Assembly (NCBI GenBank): GCA_934476455.1 | Contig: CAKSNY010000008.1 | Coordinates: 1 to 64,000 of the forward strand | Origin: an uncultured Clostridia bacterium | GTDB taxonomy: Bacteria > Bacillota > Clostridia > UMGS1883 | Reading direction: 5' to 3' | Length of the DNA: 64,000 nucleotides | Shown here: positions 51,825 through 60,300 of the stretch, piece after piece | Position numbering within the stretch: the stretch's first letter is position 1 | Layout: every line of letters begins with the position of its first letter | The notes under the pieces: generated by a model | Databases searched by the model: none | The model's input: only the letters and a program-made list of their open reading frames with translations | Told to the model about the DNA's origin: nothing | Made by a program: the position numbers and the translations under genes

Positions 51825-53840
51825 ATGCATTGGTCTGAGGAAATAGCACAGAGAATAATTGCACGCAACCCCGATAAACCCGAATATGTATGTGCCGCAG
51901 GAATAAGCCCGTCCGGCTCTATACACATCGGCAATTTCCGCGATATTGCAACAAGCTATTTTGTTGTACGCGCGCTCCGCAAAATGGGCAAAAAAGCAAA
52001 GCTGCTTTTTTCGTGGGATGAGTTTGACAGGCTGAGAAAGGTTCCCGTAAACGTTGCCAAAGCAGATTCGGATATGGAAAAATATATCGGCTGCCCTTAT
52101 GTTGACGTTAAAAATCCTTTTAAGGACTGCCCGCAGTTTAAAAACTATGCCGAATATTTTGAGGATGAATTTGAAAGGTCTATCGTAAAATTCGGTATTG
52201 ATATGGATTACCGCCACCAGGCGCAGATGTACAGAAGCGGAAAATATGTTGAATATATTTTGCTTGCTCTTCGTAAAAGAGGAGAAATTTTTGATATACT
52301 GGACAGTCACCGCACACAAAGCGCGCAGGAGGGCGAGCGCGAAGGCTACTACCCAGTAAGCATATACTGCCCGGAATGCGGAAAGGACACCACAAAGATA
52401 ACCTCTCTTTCCGACGACTGCACCGTTGCACAGTTTACCTGCAAATGCGGTCACTGCGGAAGCTTTGATTTCACGCGTGATTTTAACTGCAAGCTTGCAT
52501 GGAAGGTTGACTGGCCCATGCGCTGGATGTACGAGGGTGTGGACTTTGAGCCGGGCGGAAAGGACCATGCGGCAAAAAACGGAAGTTATGATACAAGCAA
52601 GGATATATCCAAGGCTATTTTCGGATACGATGCACCTGTTTTCCAGGGCTACGAGTTTATAGGTATAAAAGGTACAACGGGCAAAATGTCCGGTTCCTCC
52701 GGGCTTAACCTTACGCCCGAAACGCTGCTTAATTTGTATCAGCCCGAAGTTATTTTATGGCTTTATTCAAAGACAGAGCCATTAAAGGCCTTTGATTTCT
52801 GCTTTGACGACGGCATACTCCGCCAGTATTTTGAGTTTGACAAGATGTACACCGCCTGGAAGGACAAAACGTGCGACGAGCGCACCGCCGATATAATGTA
52901 TAACACAACAGTCGGCGACCGCAGCATTACAACCGTTCCGATGTCGCTTTTGGTGCAGCTTGGCTCTGTGGTTAATTTTAACGTGCCGATGCTTGAAATA
53001 GTGTTCGAGAAAATCGGAACTCCGTATAAGCTTGCCGATTTTTCGGACAGGCTTGAAAGGGCGAAATTCTGGCTTGAACAATGCTCGCCCGAAAATGTGA
53101 ACAGGCTGCGCACAACGCGAAACTGGGAGCTTTACAACACGCTTTCCGATTCCGAAAAAGAACAGATAAAGCAGCTGCACGCATTTTTAACCGGCGACGG
53201 CTACAGCTTAGACGAGCTTAATTCCGAGCTTTACGCAATTCCGAAACGAATTTTGACATTATCTGACGACAAGGCGCTTAAAGCCGCACAGGGAAGCTTT
53301 TTCAAAACCGTTTACAAGCTTCTTATAGACAAGGAGCGCGGGCCCAGGCTTTATCTCTTCCTTTTTGCCGTTGACAAGAACAGTTATCTGAAGCTGCTTG
53401 ATTTTTCCACCCCGATGACAGAGGCGGAGGCACACCCCGTTACAGAAGAAACACCCGCCCCTGTTGAAGAAGAAAAAATTTACGGCGAGCCTGACGAGGT
53501 TTTGCCCGTAAAGGATGAAATAGATATTGACGAATTTTCAAAGCTTGATTTGCGTGTGTGCAAGGTTTTGAAGGTCAACGATATAAGAAAGTCCAACAAT
53601 TGCCTTAAGCTTACGCTTTTCGACGGACTACGCGAGAGGGTAATTGTATCAAGCATAAAGCACGATTACAAGCCTGAAGAACTTACAGGGCGCAAGATTA
53701 TTGTTATTGCCAACCTTAAAAGCGCACGCCTTTGCGGTGTTACAAGCGAAGGAATGCTGCTTGCCGGCACAAATAACGCCTGCGGCTGCAAGGTAATATT
53801 TGTTGACGACAGTATACCCGAGGGCACACAGATAAAGTAA
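51825..53840 (+). CDS. lysK: Class I lysyl-tRNA synthetase with C-terminal EMAPII-type tRNA-binding domain
   Basis: The ATG at 51825 has AAAGG 9 bases upstream; earlier ATGs at 51816 and 51819 are too close. Of 671 residues, 1-~530 are class I LysRS (archaeal type): HWSEEIAQRII, AGISPSGSIHIGNFRD (HIGN as HIGH), a Cys-rich knob (YCPECGKDTTK; CKCGHCG) and GTTGKMSGSSGLNLTPE (KMSGS) near residue 287. An acidic linker leads to a tRNA-binding OB domain from about 565: IDEFSKLDLRVCKVLKVNDI, then VIANLKSARLCGVTSEGMLL. That domain is usual on MetRS or as free Trbp111, not on class I LysRS, so this fusion is unusual. It charges tRNA-Lys with lysine. A ~206-bp repeat follows the stop codon. Confidence 0.93.
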   Translation: MHWSEEIAQRIIARNPDKPEYVCAAGISPSGSIHIGNFRDIATSYFVVRALRKMGKKAKLLFSWDEFDRLRKVPVNVAKADSDMEKYIGCPYVDVKNPFKDCPQFKNYAEYFEDEFERSIVKFGIDMDYRHQAQMYRSGKYVEYILLALRKRGEIFDILDSHRTQSAQEGEREGYYPVSIYCPECGKDTTKITSLSDDCTVAQFTCKCGHCGSFDFTRDFNCKLAWKVDWPMRWMYEGVDFEPGGKDHAAKNGSYDTSKDISKAIFGYDAPVFQGYEFIGIKGTTGKMSGSSGLNLTPETLLNLYQPEVILWLYSKTEPLKAFDFCFDDGILRQYFEFDKMYTAWKDKTCDERTADIMYNTTVGDRSITTVPMSLLVQLGSVVNFNVPMLEIVFEKIGTPYKLADFSDRLERAKFWLEQCSPENVNRLRTTRNWELYNTLSDSEKEQIKQLHAFLTGDGYSLDELNSELYAIPKRILTLSDDKALKAAQGSFFKTVYKLLIDKERGPRLYLFLFAVDKNSYLKLLDFSTPMTEAEAHPVTEETPAPVEEEKIYGEPDEVLPVKDEIDIDEFSKLDLRVCKVLKVNDIRKSNNCLKLTLFDGLRERVIVSSIKHDYKPEELTGRKIIVIANLKSARLCGVTSEGMLLAGTNNACGCKVIFVDDSIPEGTQIK

Positions 53841-54319
53841 ACACGTTTCAAGCCGAAGGCGAGCTTTCGGAGCTTTCGTTTGAGAACAAGGGCTTAAGCA
53901 GATGTGTTAGTATCCGAACACGTTTATTGTCCGGATTTTCACGCCAATGCTGTGTTAAAATACTCGCAAATGCACAAAGCATTAGCTGCGTTTTTGCCTT
54001 GCATTGACATAAAAATCCAAGGCAATAAATCTTTGACCGAAAACGGATAAAAAATCTTGATTTTTCAAGGCGAAAGGTCGCAGGAATACTGACGTATTTC
54101 AAGACCGACAACAAAGAAAAAGCTGATTTTTTACCGTTTTGGCGTGTTCGTATGCTGACACATCTGCTTTCGCTCGCGCGGCGCTCAACCGCGCCAGCCC
54201 TTGCAGGGAGCGGTTTTTGCACTGCATGCCCGCGAAAACCGCGTTTTTTACGTCAGAGGGGGTTTCCCCTCTGACGACTCCCCAAATTCTCGAATTTTCA
54301 GTTTTTCGACAGTCTGAAA
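53841..54319. repeat. Dispersed hairpin-rich repeat, copy A (interrupted)
   Basis: Without its 274-bp insert (53896-54169) this copy is ~205 bp and aligns along its length with copy B at 57130-57335. It holds a stem around TTCGGAGC, an AACCGC/GCGGTT stem enclosing CCC/GGG, and a perfect 11-bp stem CGTCAGAGGGG/CCCCTCTGACG at 54251-54276. It starts directly after the lysyl-tRNA synthetase stop codon and ends 7 bp before a terminator. Short ORFs inside it are not genes. Confidence 0.9.
53896..54169. mobile_element. 274-bp MITE-like element nested in repeat copy A
   Basis: The ends are imperfect inverted repeats of ~28 bp: AAGCAGATGTGTTAGTATCC at the left, and at the right end read inward AAGCAGATGTGTCAGCATAC. 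The interior is also a long imperfect palindrome. It has no coding capacity. Copy B of the host repeat lacks it, and joining the flanks (GGGCTT + TCGCTC) restores copy B's GGGCTTTCGCTC exactly, so the boundary is clear and no target duplication beyond ~2 bp is seen. Confidence 0.8.
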
Positions 54320-54325
54320 CAATAT

Positions 54326-54355
54326 AAAAAAGATAGGAAAAATCCTATCTTTTTT
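54326..54355. terminator. Bidirectional terminator between the lysK repeat and the HD gene
   Basis: AAAAAAGATAGGA, an AAAA loop and TCCTATCTTTTTT. The HD gene's TAG stop codon lies inside the stem. Confidence 0.9.
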
Positions 54356-54788
54356 GTATTGTTTCTTTTATTGCACATATCTTGTCCGCTATACACACAA
54401 TCCAGCTTTCCCGATATTTTGGCGGTGTAATGTTAAGCGGAAACATGTGTGTTTTTATAATATTTTTTTCGGTGTCGCAAAGCTTAAAGTCGGCACGTGC
54501 ATTTTTAAGTGCAATACCTGCATGAAAAAAACCGTGAAGCCCCTGCGAGTCGCAGTGCCAGTCGTACAAAAAATAATCGTGCAGAAGCGCGCCGCGCACA
54601 AGCGCGCGCCTGTTTACGGCAAACGGCATTCTCCTTGCCAGTGCCAGGCTCATTTCCGCTACATTTACGGAATGTTCATAGCAGCTTATTCTGCCGTGCT
54701 GTATAAACCTTTTTTCTTCTCGCATTCCTTTTGATTTTAATATATCCGAACCGTAGAAAATCATTTCTTCAGACGGCTTTTTACGCAT
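54345..54788 (-). CDS. HD-domain metal-dependent phosphohydrolase family protein
   Basis: The 147-residue protein has an HD motif: CYEHSVNVAEMSLALA (first His), RGALLHDYFLYDWH (HD) and NIIKTHMFPLNI (later His). It is a small single-domain HD protein of the kind often annotated as a predicted phosphohydrolase. GGGG lies 8 bases before the ATG at 54788. It directly follows the DUF1836 gene (5-bp gap), so they are likely co-transcribed. Substrate unknown. Confidence 0.88.
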   Translation of the reverse strand: MRKKPSEEMIFYGSDILKSKGMREEKRFIQHGRISCYEHSVNVAEMSLALARRMPFAVNRRALVRGALLHDYFLYDWHCDSQGLHGFFHAGIALKNARADFKLCDTEKNIIKTHMFPLNITPPKYRESWIVCIADKICAIKETIQKR

Positions 54789-54793
54789 ATATA

Positions 54794-55372
54794 TCACCCC
54801 GCATTTTCTTGTTCAAGTTCTGTTACCTGTGTTATTTTTTCCGTTAATATTTTAAATATGTTTGCAGAGGACGCCACCTGCATAAGCAAATCATTAAGGC
54901 GGACCTGGTTGTCACCCTCACGCTCTAAAATCGGGTCTGCAACCGTCCTTATATTCTCCGTTACATAGCAAAACGCCTTTTTCTGGTTTTTTACAAATGA
55001 ATCGTATATTTCTTTCACATGCGCCTCGTCCGTATCTGCGGGAATTATGCGCTGTATGGTAGATATTGCCAGCGTTTGCTTCAACGTGCATACAATAATC
55101 AAATATGCAAGATGCGCCCTTGAATATCTCTTTTTATTCGGCGGCGGTATTATTGACAGCTTAACATAATTATTAACCATAGACGCGGTAAGGTATTTTT
55201 CCTCCCCTGCTCCGGTGCGATACATAGAAAGGTATCTGTCTATTATAGACAATACCTGATCCATATAAAGCTCTATATCGGGAAGCTGCTCCCACGTGGG
55301 CAGCTTATAGCCCGCGGATATTTTTTCAAGTTCCTCCATTGATTCCGAAAGCAGCCCTTTATCTATATACAC
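54794..55372 (-). CDS. DUF1836-domain protein
   Basis: The 192-residue protein starts at the GTG at 55372 (GTAGGTG 6 bases upstream); a later ATG is at 55339. DUF1836 landmarks are LPTWEQLPDIELYMDQVLSI, YLTASMVNNYVKLSIIPPPN and KKRYSRAHLAYLIIVCTLKQ. The family has a MerR-like HTH (the 'MVNNYVKLSIIPPP' helix-loop) and is thought to be regulatory in Firmicutes. It is divergent from the acyl ligase gene and shares a spacer with repeated TATTAnnTACTACA-like sites, so it may control that gene (inference). Confidence 0.85.
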   Translation of the reverse strand: MYIDKGLLSESMEELEKISAGYKLPTWEQLPDIELYMDQVLSIIDRYLSMYRTGAGEEKYLTASMVNNYVKLSIIPPPNKKRYSRAHLAYLIIVCTLKQTLAISTIQRIIPADTDEAHVKEIYDSFVKNQKKAFCYVTENIRTVADPILEREGDNQVRLNDLLMQVASSANIFKILTEKITQVTELEQENAG

Positions 55373-55452
55373 AAAAAACACCTACTTTTAACAAGATTTT
55401 TAACCTGACAGATGTATTATACTACACCACGTAACAAATTTCAATTCTTTTC

Positions 55453-55495
55453 TTGACATAGTTTTTAAATCGTGATAATATAGTATTAAATACTA
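55453..55495 (+). promoter_or_regulatory. Acyl ligase promoter with overlapping dyad
   Basis: TTGACA (55453-55458), 17-base spacer, TAATAT (55476-55481). It is followed by TAGTATTAAATACTA (55481-55495), a 6-bp-arm inverted repeat. A related GTATTATACTACA lies near 55414-55426 on the divergent side. Confidence 0.55.
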
Positions 55496-55520
55496 CATAC
55501 AATTTGAGCAGGTGATTTTT

Positions 55521-57095
55521 ATGAAAGAAATGTATAGCGATTTCAGAACTCTTACAGACGGCTTTTCCGTACGCTACGCGCAGCACACCGCATTTAAGCT
55601 TAAACACGGAAAGGGTGCGCTTGTTTCCTATGAAAACAAAACATATGCCGCATTTTCCGCTGACATAAGACATCTGGCAACAGTTATTACACAAAACGGC
55701 TGGCACAAGGAAACAATTGCCGTTATAGGAAAAAACTGTTACGAATGGATGGTTGCGTATTTTGCTGTTTTATATGCCGGCGGCACCGTAACGCCGTTTG
55801 ACAAAGCTCTTACCGAAACCGAGCTTGCACGCCAGTGCGACACGGCAAAGGCAAAAATAGCCTTTTGCGGCGAGGAATATGCAGGCTTTTTTGAAAGCTG
55901 CAATATTTATACCATACCCTTTAAAAGCAAAAAATGGGAGGACGCCGTTTCGTCGGACAATTCCCCGAAGGATTTTTCCTATGCGGATATTGACCCGAAC
56001 AGGGCAAGTATTCTTCTTTTCACCTCCGGCACAACCGCTGCGGCAAAGGTTGTTATGCTTTCGCAAAAGAACATTTTGGAAAATGCCTATGCAATGACAA
56101 TACATGAAAAATTTTACGCGGATGATGTCAGTGCGGCGCTGTTGCCGTTCCACCACGCATTTGGTATGACACAGACCGTCTTGTTTCTTTCTTTGGGTAT
56201 GTGTACGGTCTTTTGCGAGGGGCTTAGGATTGCGCGCTGTATGAAAGAGTACGGCGTAAGCGTTTTGGTAATCGTTCCCCGCATAGCCGATGAAATAAAG
56301 CACGCGGCAATTAACCGTATGCAAAGCGACGGGCTTTTAAGAAAATTTAATACGGCGATGAAGGTTTCACGCTTTTTCAGGCACATGGGAATTGATTTAA
56401 GGCGTATTTTTTCCAAAAAGCTTATAGACGCTATGGGCGGAAAGCTGCGCCTTATAATTGTTGGGGCGGCGCCCTCAAACCCCGAAACACTGAAATGGTT
56501 TAATGACCTTGGCATACTTACTGTACAGGGGTACGGGCTTACGGAAACAGCGCCGACAATAAGCGCGGAAAGCCATAAATTCAGGCGCAGCGGCTCTGTG
56601 GGAAAGGCGCTTCCCGGGCTTGAAATAAAAATTGATAATCCTGACCAAGACGGAATAGGCGAAATAGCCGTACGCGGAAAAAACGTTATGCTTGGCTATA
56701 TGAATAACGAAGAAGCAAATAAGGAAGTTTTCAAAAACGGTTATTTTCTTACCGGTGATATGGGCTATCTTGACCGCGACGGTTATCTTTTTATTACGGG
56801 GCGCAAGAAAAACGTAATTGTGCTTCAAAACGGAAAAAATGTTTTTCCGGAGGAAATCGAAGAGCTTATAAACCGTGCAGACTTTGTTAAAGAGTGTGTT
56901 GTGCGCGAAAAGGACGGCTTTATATGTGCCGATATAGTTTACAAGCCAAACTTTACAAAGGACGCCGCCGAGCTTGCGGCACAGCCGTTTATTGAAAATC
57001 TTAACACTACGCTTCCGTCTTTCAAAAAAATTGCTTTTTACAACCTTACGGACAAAGAGTTTGAAAAGACGTCAACATTGAAAATAAAAAGATAA
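55521..57095 (+). CDS. AMP-forming acyl-CoA ligase/synthetase family protein
   Basis: The 524-residue protein starts at the ATG at 55521 (AGGTG 6 bases upstream). It belongs to the ANL superfamily: YFAVLYAGGTVTPFDKALTE, P-loop-like LLFTSGTTAAAKVVMLSQKN near residue 175, LLPFHHAFGMTQT, VQGYGLTETAPTIS, then TGDMGYLDRDGYLFITGRKK and NGKNVFPEEIEELI (catalytic Lys region). It activates a carboxylic acid, probably a fatty acid, as acyl-AMP. The usual TSGTTGxPKG P-loop is altered to TSGTTAAAKVV, keeping only the lysine, which is uncommon. No lid lysine problem is seen, though the tail is short (TLKIKR). Confidence 0.9.
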   Translation: MKEMYSDFRTLTDGFSVRYAQHTAFKLKHGKGALVSYENKTYAAFSADIRHLATVITQNGWHKETIAVIGKNCYEWMVAYFAVLYAGGTVTPFDKALTETELARQCDTAKAKIAFCGEEYAGFFESCNIYTIPFKSKKWEDAVSSDNSPKDFSYADIDPNRASILLFTSGTTAAAKVVMLSQKNILENAYAMTIHEKFYADDVSAALLPFHHAFGMTQTVLFLSLGMCTVFCEGLRIARCMKEYGVSVLVIVPRIADEIKHAAINRMQSDGLLRKFNTAMKVSRFFRHMGIDLRRIFSKKLIDAMGGKLRLIIVGAAPSNPETLKWFNDLGILTVQGYGLTETAPTISAESHKFRRSGSVGKALPGLEIKIDNPDQDGIGEIAVRGKNVMLGYMNNEEANKEVFKNGYFLTGDMGYLDRDGYLFITGRKKNVIVLQNGKNVFPEEIEELINRADFVKECVVREKDGFICADIVYKPNFTKDAAELAAQPFIENLNTTLPSFKKIAFYNLTDKEFEKTSTLKIKR

Positions 57096-57129
57096 GATAT
57101 TTTACAAAAGCAGTGTGTAGGCTTTATCT

Positions 57130-57335
57130 ACACGCTTCAAGCCGAAAACTCGCTTTCGGAGCTTTCGGCTTGAGAACAAGGGCTTTCGCTCACGCGGCGC
57201 TCAACCGCGCCGGCCCTTGCAGGGAGCGGTTTTTGCACTGCACGCCCGCGAAAACCGTGTTTTTTACGTCAGTGGGAATTTCCCCTCTGACAACTCCCCA
57301 AATTCCCGAATTTTCAGTTTTTCGGCAGTCTAAAA
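57130..57335. repeat. Dispersed hairpin-rich repeat, copy B (intact)
   Basis: The ~206-bp copy matches copy A (53841-54319) over its whole length with scattered base changes. The stem CAAGCCGAAA/TTTCGGCTTG lies at its start. It sits between the acyl ligase stop (57095) and the rpoC terminator. A 111-codon ORF across it is a product of the repeat, not a gene. Confidence 0.9.
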
Positions 57336-57365
57336 GATGCAGAGTGAAATCACTCTGCATCTTTT
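57332..57365. terminator. Bidirectional terminator after rpoC and the acyl ligase repeat
   Basis: AAAAGATGCAGAGTG, AAAT loop, then CACTCTGCATCTTTT: a perfect 15-bp stem with A/T tails on both sides. Confidence 0.92.
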
Positions 57366-57378
57366 GCTTCATTATTCG

Positions 57379-60300
57379 TTATTCGGTTTCGTGCTTTATT
57401 CCGCTTGCACTCATATTTTCTACCATATCATTGAAAATATCCGTATAGTCGGGGGTTACGGGTGCAACGTCTATATCACGATACATCGGAACACCTGTAC
57501 CTGCCGGTATAAGCTTGCCGATAATTACGTTCTCCTTAAGACCTACAAGCGGGTCAATCTTACCCTTTATTGCAGCATCTGTAAGGACACGTGTTGTTTC
57601 CTGGAATGATGCAGCCGACAGGAACGAATCTGTAGCAAGAGCCGCTTTTGTAATACCCAAAAGCATTTCCTCACCCACAGGCGGGTTCTTGCCCTCTGCC
57701 TTATACTGCTCTACAATTTCGTTAAAGCGTATTCTTTCCTCGGTTTCACCTACAAGATAGTTACTGTCGCCCTGCTCTTCTATCTTCACCTTACGCATCA
57801 TCTGGCGAACAATTACCTCTATATGCTTGTCGGCGATGTCAACCGCCTGCTGACGATATACCTTCTGAACCTCTTTAACAAGATATTCCTGAACAGCCAG
57901 AAGACCTTTAATTCTGTGTATATCGTGCGGATTTACGCTACCTGTTGTAAGCTCGTCGCCGGCTTCAACCTTATCTCCGTCATTTACCTTAAGTGTTGAA
58001 CCGTACGGTATAAGATACGTCTGCGCCATGCCGTCTTCGGAAGCTACCATAACCTCTGTCTTGCTCTTTGTCTTATTTATTGTAACGATGCCGCCGATAT
58101 CTGTTACTATTGCCTGACCCTTGGGCTTTCTTGCCTCGAAAAGCTCCTCGACACGGGGAAGACCCTGCGTTATATCATCACCTGCTACACCGCCGGTATG
58201 GAACGTTCTCATTGTAAGCTGGGTACCGGGCTCACCTATTGACTGAGCGGCAATAATTCCGACAGCCTCACCTATATTTACAAGGTCGCCGCGGCTTGCA
58301 AGGTTTGCGCCGTAGCAATGTGCGCACACGCCAACCTTCGCATGGCAGTTAAGAACGCTTCTTATTTTAACCGTCTTAATGCCGGCGTCAACAACGGATT
58401 TTGCCATTTCCTTATTCATAAGGGTATTTTCCGGAATAATAACCTCGCCCGTAGCAGGATTAACAATATCATCGCAGTTTACACGGCCGATAAGTCTTTC
58501 CTCGAGCGGCTCTATAACATCCTTACCATCTACAATTTCGGAAACATTGATACCCTCGTGCGTATGACAGTCAAGCTCGCGAATGATAACATCCTGCGAT
58601 ACGTCAACAAGCCTTCTCGTAAGATAACCCGAATCGGCTGTACGAAGTGCGGTATCCGCCAAACCTTTACGGGCACCGTGCGTTGATATGAAATATTCAA
58701 GGATGTTAAGACCTTCACGGAACGACGCTCTTATCGGTATCTCCACGGTACGGCCCTGGGTGTTTGCCATAAGACCGCGCATACCTGCAAGCTGTCTTAT
58801 CTGGTTAATACTACCGCGGGCACCTGATGTTGCCATCATATAAATAGGATTGTATTTATCAAGGTTATCCATAAGAGCCTTCGTAATCTTGTCGTTTGCG
58901 CTCTGCCAGGTTTCTATTACCTTTCTGTAACGCTCGTCGTCAGTTATAAGACCCTTTCTGTAAAGCTTTGTAATCTTTTCAACCTCTTCCTCTGCTTCTT
59001 CAAGGCGTTCTGCTTTACTTCCGGGTATTTCCATATCGCTTACGCTTATTGTGATAGCGCCCAGCGTTGAGAATTTATAGCCGAGTGCTTTTATATCGTC
59101 AAGCACTGTGGCTGTTTTGGTTGTACCGTGTACCCTTATGCAATTATTAACAATTTTTCCAAGTGCCTTTTTATCTGCAAGGAACGTAATTTCAAGCGCA
59201 AAAGCATTATCGGGATTGCTTCTGTCTACAAAGCCGAGATCCTGCGGTACAACATTATTAAATATTAACCTGCCGACCGTTACCTCAACAATTTTCGAGC
59301 GAATCTCTCCGTCTATTTCTTTTTCAAGGCGTACCTTTACGGGTGCGTGAAGACCTACATCTCCGCATTCATACGCCATCATAGCTTCATTAACGGACGA
59401 GAAATATTTCGCCTCGCCGATTTCACCCTTAAAGCAGCCTACGCCTTGGTCTGTGAACTGAGCAAGTTTTTTGCCCTGCTCCTCAAGTGCGCGGTTTTCC
59501 TCTAAAACAGTGCCGAAATAGCGGTAAACCTTGCCGACCTCAAGTGTGGAATCTCCGGCGTCGGTAATTCTTACCTCACGCGGCTTTTCAAGCGTAAGAT
59601 AGTAGCTTCCCAATACCATATCCTGTGTGGGAACAGTGACGGGGCGTCCGTCCTGCGGCTTAAGCAGGTTGTTCGCACTGAGCATAAGGAACCTTGCCTC
59701 TGCCTGTGCCTCGGGCGAAAGCGGAACGTGAACAGCCATCTGGTCACCGTCAAAGTCGGCGTTAAATGCCGTACATACAAGCGGGTGCAGCCTGATTGCT
59801 CTGCCCTCTACCAAAATCGGTTCAAATGCCTGTATACCGAGTCTGTGCAGTGTTGGTGCACGGTTAAGAAGAACGGGGTGCTCTTTTATAACGCTTTCCA
59901 AAACATCCCAAACCTCTACACGGGCGCGCTCTACCATACGCTTTGCGCTCTTAATATTATGTGCGCTGCCGTTTTCGACAAGGCGTTTCATAACAAACGG
60001 CTTAAACAGCTCAAGCGCCATTTCCTTGGGCAATCCGCACTGATATATCTTAAGTGCCGGACCTACAACGATAACGCTACGGCCCGAATAGTCAACACGC
60101 TTACCCAAAAGGTTCTGACGGAAACGACCCTGTTTACCCTTAAGCATATCCGAAAGCGACTTAAGCGCACGGTTCCCGGGACCTGTTACCGGGCGACCGC
60201 GTCTGCCGTTATCAATAAGTGCGTCCACTGCCTCCTGAAGCATTCTTTTTTCATTTCTTACAATGATATTCGGAGCGCCAAGTTCAAGCAGTCTTTTCAA

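Noticed and set aside
53848..54222. 124-codon minus-strand ORF downstream of the lysyl-tRNA synthetase
   Set aside because: Lies within the nested MITE and repeat copy A; no ribosome binding site; copy B has no equivalent.
57113..57448. 111-codon plus-strand ORF after the acyl ligase
   Set aside because: Its first ~70 codons are the dispersed repeat and the same peptide appears from copy A at 54139-54327; it then runs through the terminator into rpoC antisense.
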